A DNA stretch of 64,000 bases from DASSUW01 sp963811895 (GTDB lineage: Bacteria > Actinomycetota > Thermoleophilia > Solirubrobacterales > Solirubrobacteraceae), in assembly GCA_963811895.1 (NCBI GenBank), contig CAWETE010000008.1, positions 248,001 to 312,000 on the forward strand, given 5' to 3'. Positions within the stretch are counted from its first letter, which is position 1, and every line of letters starts with the position of its first letter. The position numbers and the translations under genes were made by a program. A model generated the notes under the pieces. It worked only from the letters and a program-made list of their open reading frames with translations, made no database searches and was not told the origin of the DNA. Below, piece by piece: positions 1 to 8,461 of the stretch.

Positions 1-1074
1 CGGCGCCACGGCCGCCTGGGCCTCCGGCACGACCGGAGCGGCGACGGCCACGGCGACGGCCCGCTCGCGCGGCTTGCTGCGCACGTGCTGGACCTCGACG
101 GCGCCGGCGGTGACGATCGCGGCGGCGGCCAGGCCGGCGACGGCCTTGGTGGTGATGGTGCTGATGCCGGCCTGCGCGGCGGCCGCGGCGGCGCCGCTCG
201 AGGCGGCCGCGCCGCCGCCGCTCGCGGCGGCCGAGGTGCCCAGGTGGGCGAGCAGCGTCTTCTTGAGCAGGAGCAGCGGACCGACCGGGAAGAGCGCCGC
301 CAGCGCCTTGTTGGTCTCGCGCAGCTGCTTGCGGAACGTGGCGCAGCGCTCGCAGGTGCGCAGGTGGCGGCGCACCGGCGCGCTCGTCCGCGTCAGCCCC
401 TCGGCGACCTCGCCGAGCTCCTGGCGAACCTCCTCGCACGACAGCAGGCGGGCCTCGGATGCCTCGGCGAGCGAGACGCGGGCGCGCACCAGCAGCGACT
501 TGACCGACGGGACGGTGGTCTCCATCGCCTCGGAGATCTGCTCGTACGACAGCGCGTCGATCTCCCGCAGCAGCAGCGCGGTGCGCTGGGTCTCGGGCAG
601 ATCCTGCACGTCGGCGATCAGGAGCCGGAACTCCTCGCGCCGGTGGACCTTGTCGGCGGTCGTCTGCCCGTGCTCGGACAGGTGGATGTCCATCGAGTCG
701 ACGCCGACGGCCTGGGTCCGCCGCAGGTGGTTGAGCGAGCGGTTGCGGGCGATCCGGTACAGCCACGGCCGCACGTTGATCGCGCGCTCGTCGGCGAGGA
801 TCGCGTTGAAGGCGGCGGCGAAGACCTCCTGCAGCACGTCCTCCGCGTCCTCCTTCGAGGACAGCATGTGGCGGCAGAAGGCCAGCAGGCGGGACTGGTA
901 GCGCGCCACCAGCGCCTCGAAGGCGTGGTGGTTGCCGCGCCGCACGAGCGCGATCAGGCGCTCGTCGGACTGCAGGCGCAGCAGCGGCGAGCGCCCGTGC
1001 ATGCCGGCCACGCCGGCTGGGTGATGTAGAGCGGAAGCTTCCACGACAAAGGGACCCGCCGGAAACAACTCCAT
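1..1074 (-). CDS. ECF-type RNA polymerase sigma factor with C-terminal zinc-finger tail (partial)
   Basis: The C-terminus runs off the window start. On the minus strand it encodes sigma-70 region 2 (ARYQSRLLAFCRHML, then EDVLQEVFAAAF) and region 4 (DLPETQRTALLLREIDALSY, helix-turn-helix SYEQISEAMETTVPSVKSLL). A zf-HC2-like zinc-binding motif follows (SCEEVRQEL, then HLRTCERC), with an Ala/Gly linker and a hydrophobic stretch (AGLAAAAIVTAGAV) that could be a membrane segment. So a sigma factor appears joined to the domain normally found on a separate anti-sigma factor. ATG at 1074 is the first start. ATG at 1002, giving MHGRSPLLRLQSDERL, is equally plausible because region 2 begins right after it; neither has a strong Shine-Dalgarno. 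Regulatory targets are unknown. Confidence 0.85.
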   Translation of the reverse strand, partial: MELFPAGPFVVEASALHHPAGVAGMHGRSPLLRLQSDERLIALVRRGNHHAFEALVARYQSRLLAFCRHMLSSKEDAEDVLQEVFAAAFNAILADERAINVRPWLYRIARNRSLNHLRRTQAVGVDSMDIHLSEHGQTTADKVHRREEFRLLIADVQDLPETQRTALLLREIDALSYEQISEAMETTVPSVKSLLVRARVSLAEASEARLLSCEEVRQELGEVAEGLTRTSAPVRRHLRTCERCATFRKQLRETNKALAALFPVGPLLLLKKTLLAHLGTSAAASGGGAAASSGAAAAAAQAGISTITTKAVAGLAAAAIVTAGAVEVQHVRSKPRERAVAVAVAAPVVPEAQAAVAP

Positions 1075-1141
1075 CGCGACGGGAAAGTTGCGTGTGTTCG
1101 AGGGTAGCGAGAGCGGTCGCCGATCGTCTGCAATCCGGCGT

Positions 1142-2021
1142 TCAGCGCGGGCCCACGGATGCGGCGGCTTCGGCGAGCGCCGCAAGGAGCGCCGTGGTGG
1201 CGGGTGGGTCGGGTGGTTCGCCGTAGGTCGCGGCGTAGATGTGGCGCTCATAGCCGGGGAGCTCGGTGGCGACGACGCCGTCGCTGCCGTGGGCGCGCAG
1301 GGCCAGGCCGGTCTGGGTGGCGACGCCGAGCCCGGCGGCCACCCACGCCTTCATCACGACCATGTCGTCGGAGCTGTAGCCGATCCGCGGGTCGAACCCG
1401 GCGGCGGCGCACATCGACAGCAGGTGGCTGCGGCAGCGCTCGCAGCCGGCGATCCAGGTGGCGTCACGCAGGCCGTCGATCCCGGTCTCGCGCCGCGTCG
1501 AGAGCACGTAGACCGGGTCGTCGAGCAGGTGATGGAGGCGGACGCCGGCCGGCTCGGGCTCGGTCTCGTCGTAGCGGAAGACGATCGCGACCTCGACCTT
1601 GCCGGTACGCAGGAGCTCGATCGCCTCGGGCGGATGCGTGTCGGTGAGGTTGATCTCCAGGCCCGGATGTCTGCTCGGCGAGCGTGGCCACCGCGGCCGG
1701 CACGAGCGACGCGATGGCCGAGGCGAAGCCGGCGAGGCGCACGCGGCCGGCGGTCAGGCCGACGTGGGCGGACAGCTCGGCGCCGGCGGCGTCGATACGC
1801 CCGATGATCTCGGCGGCGCGGTCGGCCAGCAGCTGCCCGGCCGGGGTGAGCCGGATCCCGCGGCCGACGCGCTGGAGCAGCTGCGCGCCGGTCTCGGCCT
1901 CGAGCCGGGCGAGGTGGTGGGTGACCGACGGCTGGGAGTAGTGCAGCTCCTTGGCCGCGGCGGTGACCGAGCCGTGGCGCGCGACGGCGTCGATCACGCG
2001 CAGCCGGTTGACGTCGAGCAT
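1142..2021 (-). pseudogene. LysR family transcriptional regulator, frameshifted
   Basis: The N-terminal half (from ATG 2021) is a typical LysR winged helix: MLDVNRLRVIDAVARHGS, then AAAKELHYSQPSVTHHLARL and RGIRLTPAGQLL. The effector domain continues in a different frame. Removing one base at about 1670 restores LAEQ-HPGLEINLTDTHPPEAI, the usual start of a LysR substrate domain, and the frame then runs to the stop at 1142 through VAAGLGVATQTGLAL. Combined length would be about 292 residues, normal for the family. It is divergent from the cupin dioxygenase at 2097 with a 75-base gap, so it probably regulates that gene. The single extra base could be a real mutation or a sequencing error. Confidence 0.85.
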
Positions 2022-2096
2022 TCATCAACTCTATCTATGAGTCAGAACGAAAGTTGGCATTGGACATATGGGACGATCGCCCGCAAGCTGCAAGGC
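2022..2096. promoter_or_regulatory. Divergent LysR / cupin dioxygenase intergenic region
   Basis: This 75-base AT-richer gap separates the LysR start (2021, minus) from the dioxygenase start (2097, plus). It contains the interrupted dyad ACTC-N7-GAGT (2028-2042), a T-N11-A style site of the kind LysR proteins bind, and a possible -35 TTGGCA followed by CATATG. LysR regulators usually control the divergent neighbour from such a gap. The exact operator is inferred. Confidence 0.4.
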
Positions 2097-2612
2097 ATGA
2101 CCGCGACCCAGACCCGCCCCGCCAACCGGCTGAGCTCGCTCGTCGCCGGTATCCGCACCGCCGTGAACAGCCATGCCGACTGGGCCGAGACCGCGCAGCT
2201 CGTCGCCGAGCAGCTGCGCCGGCACCTGCCCACCCCGGATGACGTACTGACCGCCGAGCAGCAGCTCGGCTCGCCCGACGACTACGTCGGCCACAACGTG
2301 CACGTCGAGCCCGACGGATCGTTCTCGATCATCGCGCTGGTCTGGCGGCCCGGCCAGCTCACGCGCATCCACGACCACGTCACCTGGTGCACGTTCGCCG
2401 TCATCCAGGGCGTCGAGCACGAGGAGCTCTTCGACGCCGACCTGAACCTGGTCGGCGAAAGCGACAATCACGTCGGCGACGTCAGCGGCTTCGCCCCGCC
2501 TGGCGACATCCACCGCGTGCACAACACCGGCGACGAGACCGCGATCTCGATCCACGTCTACGGCACCGACGTCACGCGCGTGGGCTCGAGCGCCCGCCGC
2601 TACTACGACTGA
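2097..2612 (+). CDS. Cysteine dioxygenase-like cupin protein
   Basis: This 171-residue cupin resembles type I cysteine dioxygenases, which oxidise cysteine or related thiols to sulfinic acids with non-haem iron. The metal-binding pattern is visible: RIHDHVTWC supplies two His and a nearby Cys, and DIHRVHN supplies the third His. The N-terminal helix-rich part (AVNSHADWAETAQLVAEQL) is also typical. ATG 2097 is chosen for the AAGG just upstream and because earlier in-frame residues look non-coding. It ends 11 bases before the DHFR-like gene, so the two are probably co-transcribed. The divergent LysR gene is the likely regulator. The exact thiol substrate cannot be read from the sequence. Confidence 0.8.
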   Translation: MTATQTRPANRLSSLVAGIRTAVNSHADWAETAQLVAEQLRRHLPTPDDVLTAEQQLGSPDDYVGHNVHVEPDGSFSIIALVWRPGQLTRIHDHVTWCTFAVIQGVEHEELFDADLNLVGESDNHVGDVSGFAPPGDIHRVHNTGDETAISIHVYGTDVTRVGSSARRYYD

Positions 2613-2623
2613 AGGGAGCAGCC

Positions 2624-3256
2624 ATGTCACTCGCCCGCGTCCAGTTCTTCACCGTCTCGCTCGACGGCTTCGGCACCGGCGAAGGCCTGAGCCGCGATGA
2701 GCCGTTCGGACATGCCGGCGAACGGCTGCACCAGTGGATGTTTGGCACCCGGTCGTGGAAGCCCGGTGGGACCGCCGGTATCGATGACGCCTTTCTGCGG
2801 CTGCACGACCCCGGGGTCGGCGCCGAGATCATGGGCGCCGGGAAGTTCGGCTACCCCGGCTGGCACGAGGATCCGGAGTGGAAGGGCTGGTGGGGTCCCA
2901 ACCCGCCGTTCCACAGCCCGGTCTTCGTCCTCACCCATCACACGCGCCCGTCGATCGAGATGGAGGGCGGCACGACGTTCCACTTCCTCGACGCGTCGCC
3001 GGCCGAGGCGCTCGATACGGCCCGCGAGGCCGCGGACGGGCAGGACGTACGCATCGGCGGAGGTGTCACGGTGGTCCGCGACTTCGTCGCCGCCGGGCTC
3101 GTCGACCACATGCACATCACGGTGTCCCCGATCCTGCTCGGCCGGGGCCAGCGGCTGTGGGACGGACTGGAGGGTCTCGAGAAGGACTACGACATCGAGG
3201 CCATCTCCTCGCCCAGCGGAGTCACGCACGTCACGTTCACCCGTACGGGGGTCTGA
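2624..3256 (+). CDS. Dihydrofolate reductase family protein (RibD C-terminal type)
   Basis: The 210-residue protein begins ARVQFFTVSLDGFGTGEGL, the usual first strand of the DHFR/RibD-C fold. It contains the nucleotide-binding segment GQDVRIGGGVTVVRDFVAAG and the end motif HITVSPILLGRGQRLWDGL. Such stand-alone bacterial proteins are presumed NADPH-dependent reductases; true folate reduction is unlikely. Start ATG 2624 has GGGAG eight bases upstream. It sits 11 bases after the cupin gene and ends 20 bases before a tRNA gene. A distant paralogue lies at 61516-62088. Confidence 0.85.
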   Translation: MSLARVQFFTVSLDGFGTGEGLSRDEPFGHAGERLHQWMFGTRSWKPGGTAGIDDAFLRLHDPGVGAEIMGAGKFGYPGWHEDPEWKGWWGPNPPFHSPVFVLTHHTRPSIEMEGGTTFHFLDASPAEALDTAREAADGQDVRIGGGVTVVRDFVAAGLVDHMHITVSPILLGRGQRLWDGLEGLEKDYDIEAISSPSGVTHVTFTRTGV

Positions 3257-3276
3257 ACCGTACGATTGAGGCGTCC

Positions 3277-3361
3277 GCCCGGGTGCCGGAACTGGTCATA
3301 CGGAGTCGCCTTAAAAGCGATCGTCCTTCGGGACATGTGGGTTCGAGTCCCACCCCGGGCA
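3277..3361 (+). tRNA. tRNA-Leu (anticodon UAA)
   Basis: The acceptor stem GCCCGGG pairs with CCCGGGC and the discriminator base is A at 3361. The anticodon arm GTCGC-CTTAAAA-GCGAT gives anticodon TAA. A long variable arm (CGTCCTTCGGGACAT) marks a class II leucine tRNA, and the T arm is GTGGG-TTCGAGT-CCCAC. The 3' CCA is not encoded. Confidence 0.95.
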
Positions 3362-3447
3362 TTTTCAGCTAAGAGCGGCGGATTTTGTCGCCACGAGGAC
3401 GGGAGACGTTGCAATCGCCGCGACGGCGCGCAACGCTTGACGGACTC

Positions 3448-3669
3448 GTGGACGCGGTCAGATGTGTGGAGTGCGGTGCGACGCGGTGGACGATGTTCGG
3501 CGCGAAGCTCGAGTACCTGCTCGGCGAGCCGTGCGAGGTGTGCGGCGGCGACACCGTCCTCGAACGGCGGCGACCCGGGACGGGCGCGCGCAAGGTGTTC
3601 CTGGAGCGGCGCGACCTCGAGGGGCATGAGCGAGCTGCAGGTGCGGCTCCAGCCACGCGCTCGCCGTAA
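3448..3669 (+). CDS. Small zinc-ribbon protein
   Basis: This 73-residue protein has two CxxC pairs, VRCVECGATRW and EPCEVCGGDTV, spaced about 20 residues apart as in a zinc ribbon, followed by a basic tail. It overlaps the next gene (DUF167) by 44 bases, so the two may be translationally linked. The start is uncertain: GTG 3448 is the closest to the first CxxC, and in-frame TTG codons exist further upstream (3385). No function is recognised; nucleic-acid or protein binding would be a guess. Confidence 0.55.
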   Translation: MDAVRCVECGATRWTMFGAKLEYLLGEPCEVCGGDTVLERRRPGTGARKVFLERRDLEGHERAAGAAPATRSP

Positions 3670-3892
3670 CGAGGTCGTGGGCGAGCGCGACGGCGCCGTT
3701 CTCATACGTGTGACCGCGCCGCCGGTGGACGGCAAGGCCAACGAGGCGCTCTGCCGGCTGGTCGCCAAGAAGGCGGGCGTGGCGCCCTCGCGCGTGACCC
3801 TCCTGAGGGGCCATACGGCGCGCGACAAGACGCTCGATGTCGACGGTGTCGACATCGCCACGCTGCGCGCCGCCCTCGGCCTGCCTATGTGA
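3626..3892 (+). CDS. DUF167 (YggU) family protein
   Basis: The 88-residue protein matches the DUF167 pattern throughout: LQPRARRNEVVGERDGAV, then RVTAPPVDGKANEAL and VTLLRGHTARDKTLDV. The length is normal for the family. Members are widespread and often sit near YggT or cell-division genes, but their function is unknown. Start ATG 3626 lies inside the preceding zinc-ribbon gene with GAGGGG just upstream. It precedes the mce operon by 72 bases. Confidence 0.85.
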   Translation: MSELQVRLQPRARRNEVVGERDGAVLIRVTAPPVDGKANEALCRLVAKKAGVAPSRVTLLRGHTARDKTLDVDGVDIATLRAALGLPM

Positions 3893-3964
3893 ACCGCGTC
3901 ACACGTTTCCGCAAGTTTCTGGGCGGGCACTCGTTGGGGCCTCCGGGAAGGGAGCAGGAGGAAC

Positions 3965-5351
3965 TTGCGAGGAACAGCTCCACTCGCGCGCATCGTCGCG
4001 CTCGTCGCCCTTGTGGCCGCCATCGCGATCATCGCGATGCTGCTGCTGGGCGGGCCCGGTGACAGCTACCAGGTCAAGGCGCGCTTCCAGAACGCCTCGC
4101 AGCTCGTCAAGGGCAACCTCGTGCAGGTCTCCGGCATGCCGGCCGGCAAGGTCGAGGACATCCGCCTCACCCCCGACGGCCAGGCCGAGCTGACCCTCAG
4201 CATCGACGAGAAGTACGCGCCGCTGCGCCAGGGCACGCTCGCCACCGTCCGCCAGGCCTCCCTCTCCGGCGTCGCCAACCGCTACATCGACCTCCGCCTC
4301 CCGGGCCAGAAGGAAGCCGAGATCCCCGACGGCGGCACGATCAGGCAGGACAGCACGACCACCGCCGTCGACCTCGACGAGATCTTCAACACGCTCGACG
4401 AGCCCACCCGCAAGGACCTCCAGAAGCTCATCAAGGGCCTGGACTCCCAGCACCAGGGTCGCGGCGAGGACATGAACGCGGGCCTGCTGTACCTGAACCC
4501 CTCGCTGTCGGCCACCTCGCGCCTGTTCCGCGAGCTCAACGCCGACTCCAAGCTGCTCGAGCGCTTCGTCGTCTCCTCCTCGCAGCTCGTGACCGACCTC
4601 GCCGACCGCCGCGAGGACGTCTCCGGCCTGGTCGACAACCTCGCCACCACGACCAACGCGATCGGCTCCGAGCAGGCGGCGCTGGCCGAGTCCGTCGAGC
4701 GGCTGCCCGACTTCATGCGCCGCGCCAACACCACCTTCCTGAACCTGCGCGTCGACGCTCGACGACCTCGACCCGCTGGTGGAGGACTCCAAGCCGGTCG
4801 CCAAGAAGCTGCGGCCGTTCCTCGCCGAGCTGCGGCCGCTGGCCCGGGACGCGCGGCCCACCTTCCAGGACCTCAGCGAGCTGCTCAAGCAGCCCGGGCG
4901 CGGCAACGACCTGATCGACCTCACCAACCTCCAGGTCCCGCTGCGCGACATCGCGGTCAACGACGTCAACGAGAACGGCAAGGACCGCCCGGGCGCCTTC
5001 CCGGCCTCGGCCGAGGCGCTCGAGAAGGCCACGCCGCAGGTCCAGTACATCCGGCCCTACACGGTCGACCTGATGGGCTGGTTCGACGACTTCAGCCACT
5101 CGGGCACCTACGACGCGCTCGGCGCCGCCTCGCGCGTCGGCATCCACGCGAGCGCCTTCACGCTGCTCGAGGGCCAGCTCACGCCGGTCCCGCCGGAGCT
5201 GCGCGACGAGGCCTTCCAGGCCGCCGCGTCGACCGACCAGCGCAACCGCTGCCCGGGTGGCGGCGACCACAAGTCCGAGGACGGCTCGCGGCCCTGGAAG
5301 CCGACGCCGGACTTCAACTGCGACGCGAGCCAGACGCTCCCGGGGAACTAG
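3965..5351 (+). pseudogene. MCE family protein 1 of operon (MlaD domain), frameshifted
   Basis: This is the first gene of a six-gene mce operon. MCE proteins form periplasm-spanning hexameric channels for lipid transport. TTG 3965 is the start, supported by GGAGCAGGAGG immediately upstream. An N-terminal membrane segment (IVALVALVAAIAIIAMLLL) is followed by an MCE domain (about residues 33-112: VKARFQNASQLVKGNLVQVS, then ANRYIDLRLPG) and a long helical region. The frame breaks at 4751: deleting one base restores NLR-STLDDLDPLVEDSKP, and the open frame then runs to TAG 5349-5351. Repaired length is about 461 residues. The stop abuts the GTG of the next gene. Confidence 0.87.
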
Positions 5352-6953
5352 GTGCGCCGCCTGCTCGCCATCGCCCTGCTGCTGGCCGCCGGCGCCGCCG
5401 CCGTCGTCACGTCGGCCGGCGCCGACTCCCAGGACCCGACGGGCGCCACCTACACGGTCGAGCTCGACAACGCGTTCGGCATCGTGAACGGCGCCGACGT
5501 CAAGGTCGCCGGCGTCCGCGCCGGCCACATCACCGGCATGCGCGTCGACCGTCGCACCAAGCGCGCGCTGGTCGACTTCAAGATCACCCAGAACGGCTTC
5601 GGCTCGCTGCGCACCGACGCCTTCTGCGAATCCCGCCCGCAGTCGCTGATCGGCGAGTACTTCATCGACTGCCGGCCCGGCACCGCCGAGCAGCGCCTGA
5701 AGCCCGGCGGGACGATCCCCGTCGAGCAGACGGCGTCGACGATCCCCATCGACCTGATCAACAACATCATGCGCCGCCCGTACCGCGAGCGGCTGGGGAT
5801 CATCCTGAGCGAGCTGGGCGCCGGCGTCGGCGGCCGCGCGACGGACATCCAGGAGACCGTCCGGCGCGCCGTCCCCGCCCTGCGCGAGACCGACCGCGTG
5901 CTGGCCATCCTCGCCGAGCAGAACCAGGTGCTCGGCAACCTCACCCGCGACGCCGACGCCGTGATCGGCGACCTCGCCGACAACCGCAAGGACGTCGGCC
6001 GCTTCGTGACCGAGACGCGCCAGACCGCCTCCGCCTCGGCCGAGCGGCGCGAGGAGATCGCCGCCAGCCTGCGCCGCCTGCCCACCTTCCTGGCCGAGCT
6101 CGAGCCCACGATGGCGCAGCTCGGCGAGGCCGCCGACGCGCAGTCGCCCGCGCTGGCCGACCTCAACCAGTCGGCCGGGCAGCTCGCGACCTTCTTCGAG
6201 CAGCTGCCCGAGTTCGCCGACTCGAGCCGCACCGGCATCAAGTCGCTGGCCGAGCTGTCCGAGGACGGCCGCCCGGCCCTGCGCGCGTCCAAGCCCACGA
6301 TCGCCGAGCTCAACCGCTTCTCCACCAAGACGCCGGAGCTGAGCAACAACCTGGCGATCGTCCTCAAGGACCTCGACGACCGCGACCGCGCCGTCGAGAA
6401 GGACCCGCGCTCACCCGGCGGCAAGGGCTACACGGGCTTCGAGGCGCTCCTCCAATACGTCTACGACCAGACGATGGCGATCAACACCTTCGACTCCAAC
6501 GGCTACATGCTGAAGGTGAACCTCTTCCTGTCCGAGTGCTCGGACTACCAGAGCCTCGCCTCGCTCAAGGAGAAGCTGCAGGAGGACCCGGCCTTCTACC
6601 AGCGCTGCGCCGCCATCCTCGGTCCCAACCAGCCCGGGATCACGCAGCGCGACCCGACCTACACCGGCGCGCAGAAGGGCGCCGAGCACCACCTGCCGGC
6701 CGCCAAGAAGAAGCAGGACGCGCCGGCCAAGGCCGACAAGCCGACGGACGCGGAGCGCAAGCCCACCGACGAGGCCAAGAAGCGCGCCGAGGAGCTCGCG
6801 GAGAAGATCGAGGAGACGCTCGGCATCGAGCTGCCCGACCTCCCCGCCGGTCCCGAGATCCCCGCCCTGCCGATCCCGCTGCCCGCCCTGCCCGGCGGCC
6901 AGCAGCCGCCTGCCAACACGCAGGAGCTCCTCGACTTCCTGCTCGCCCCATGA
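5352..6953 (+). CDS. MCE family protein 2 of operon (MlaD domain)
   Basis: This 533-residue protein has an N-terminal signal or anchor (RRLLAIALLLAAGAAAVVTS), an MCE domain (about residues 30-110: VELDNAFGIVNGADVKVAGV, then SLIGEYFIDCRPG) and a long coiled helical region. A conserved YDQTMAINTFDSNGYMLKV block follows, and then a Lys/Glu-rich and Pro-rich tail (GPEIPALPIPLPALPGG). The Pro-rich end recalls surface-exposed Mce tails. GTG 5352 starts directly after the preceding stop, and the stop overlaps the next ATG by four bases (ATGA). It is probably one subunit of a mixed MCE assembly. Confidence 0.9.
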   Translation: MRRLLAIALLLAAGAAAVVTSAGADSQDPTGATYTVELDNAFGIVNGADVKVAGVRAGHITGMRVDRRTKRALVDFKITQNGFGSLRTDAFCESRPQSLIGEYFIDCRPGTAEQRLKPGGTIPVEQTASTIPIDLINNIMRRPYRERLGIILSELGAGVGGRATDIQETVRRAVPALRETDRVLAILAEQNQVLGNLTRDADAVIGDLADNRKDVGRFVTETRQTASASAERREEIAASLRRLPTFLAELEPTMAQLGEAADAQSPALADLNQSAGQLATFFEQLPEFADSSRTGIKSLAELSEDGRPALRASKPTIAELNRFSTKTPELSNNLAIVLKDLDDRDRAVEKDPRSPGGKGYTGFEALLQYVYDQTMAINTFDSNGYMLKVNLFLSECSDYQSLASLKEKLQEDPAFYQRCAAILGPNQPGITQRDPTYTGAQKGAEHHLPAAKKKQDAPAKADKPTDAERKPTDEAKKRAEELAEKIEETLGIELPDLPAGPEIPALPIPLPALPGGQQPPANTQELLDFLLAP

Positions 6954-8461
6954 AGCGCGCGTCCGCAGCCGCCAACCCCGTCCTGATCGGCGCCGTGACC
7001 GTGCTGGTCACGACCGTGGCCGTGTTCCTGGCCTACAACGCCAACCAGGGGCTCCCGTTCGTGCCGACCACGACCGTCAAGGTGCGCGTGGCCAACGGCG
7101 CCAACCTGGTCAAGGGCAACGAGGTGCGCTCGGGCGGCACGCGCATCGGCGTGGTGACCGACATGAAGCCGGTCCGGCTCGACGACGGCTCGACGGGCGC
7201 CGAGCTCACGCTCGAGCTCGAGAAGGAGCACGGCGACCTCCCGCGCGACTCGACGCTGCGGATCCGCCCGCGCTCCGCGCTCGGCCTCAAGTACGTCGAG
7301 GTCGAGAAGGGCACGAGCGAGGAGGACTTCGCCAACGGCGACACCGTCCCGTCCTCGCAGGCCTCCTTCTCGACCGAGCTCGACGAGGTCTACGAGATGT
7401 TCGACGAGCCGACGCGCAAGGCGGCGCAGGAGAACCTGCGCGGCTTCGGCGACACCTTCGCCGGGCGCGGCCAGGCCGTCGGCCGCACGCTCGAGGAGCT
7501 GCCCCAGTTCATGCAGTCGCTCGAGCCGGTGATGGCCACCCTGGCCGAGCCCGAGACCGACCTCGACGGCTTCGTGAAGGAGCTCGGCGACGCCGCCCGC
7601 ATCGTGGCGCCCGTGTCCGGGCAGAACGCCCAGCTGTTCACCGGCATGGCGGACACCTTCGAGGCGCTCGGCCGCGACGAGCAGGCGCTCAAGGACCTCA
7701 TCGCCAAGTCGCCGCCCACCATGGACACCGGCATCCGCTCGTTCCAGGTCCAGCGCCCGTTCCTCACCGACCTGACCGCCTTCTCGAAGGACTTCGCGGG
7801 CGCCACCGAGGAGCTCAAGGGCGCGCTGCCGCCGCTCAACGACGCGGTCCGGATCGGCACGCCGGTGCAGCGGCGCCTGCCGACGCTCAACGAGGAGACG
7901 GCCAAGACGCTCGTCCAGCTGCGCAAGCTGGCCGAGGCGCCCGGCACCAACGCGGCGCTGCGCGGCCTCACCGCCACCGTCACCACGCTCAACCCGCAGC
8001 TGCGCTTCTACGGCCCGTACGTGACGGTCTGCAACTCCTGGAACTACTTCTGGACCTACCTGGCCGAGCACTTCTCCGAGCCCGACACCACCGGCTCGGC
8101 GCAGCGCGCGCTGGTCAACACGACCGGCAAGCAGGAGGACTCGCTCGGCTCGATGGGCGCCGACGAGCCCGCCAACGGCGAGGGCGTGCAGGAAGGGACG
8201 CCGCAGTACGCGCAGGACCAGCCCTACGGCGCCGCCGTGAACGCCCAGGGCCGCGCCGACTGCGAGGCCGGCCAGCGCGGCTACGTCGAGCGCGACGCGC
8301 GCTTCTTCCCGTCCAAGTACAAGATCGCGCGCGACCCGCGCTCGCCCGGCCTGCAGGGCCCGACCTTCGCCGGCCGCCCGCGCGTGCCCGAGGGCCAGAC
8401 GTTCACCGCCGAGCCCGAGACCGGCGAGTACGCCGACATGCCGAAGTCGGAGCGTCCATGA
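6950..8461 (+). CDS. MCE family protein 3 of operon (MlaD domain)
   Basis: The 503-residue protein has a membrane segment (PVLIGAVTVLVTTVAVFLAY) and an MCE domain (about residues 37-120: VRVANGANLVKGNEVRSGG, then ALGLKYVEVEKG). A helical region follows with DEPTRKAAQENLRGF, and a C-terminal block CNSWNYFWTYLAEHFSEPD with conserved Cys and aromatic residues that is shared in variant form by its neighbours. Start and stop both overlap the adjacent genes by four bases. The substrate is presumably a hydrophobic molecule such as a lipid or steroid, by family analogy only. Confidence 0.92.
   Translation: MKRASAAANPVLIGAVTVLVTTVAVFLAYNANQGLPFVPTTTVKVRVANGANLVKGNEVRSGGTRIGVVTDMKPVRLDDGSTGAELTLELEKEHGDLPRDSTLRIRPRSALGLKYVEVEKGTSEEDFANGDTVPSSQASFSTELDEVYEMFDEPTRKAAQENLRGFGDTFAGRGQAVGRTLEELPQFMQSLEPVMATLAEPETDLDGFVKELGDAARIVAPVSGQNAQLFTGMADTFEALGRDEQALKDLIAKSPPTMDTGIRSFQVQRPFLTDLTAFSKDFAGATEELKGALPPLNDAVRIGTPVQRRLPTLNEETAKTLVQLRKLAEAPGTNAALRGLTATVTTLNPQLRFYGPYVTVCNSWNYFWTYLAEHFSEPDTTGSAQRALVNTTGKQEDSLGSMGADEPANGEGVQEGTPQYAQDQPYGAAVNAQGRADCEAGQRGYVERDARFFPSKYKIARDPRSPGLQGPTFAGRPRVPEGQTFTAEPETGEYADMPKSERP

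Noticed and set aside
3965..8461. A single open frame of almost 1500 codons across three mce genes
   Set aside because: It exists only because the base insertion at 4751 shifts into a GC-rich open frame. The middle part has the Arg/Ala/Pro-rich look of an out-of-frame translation, and the true genes are seen in other frames.
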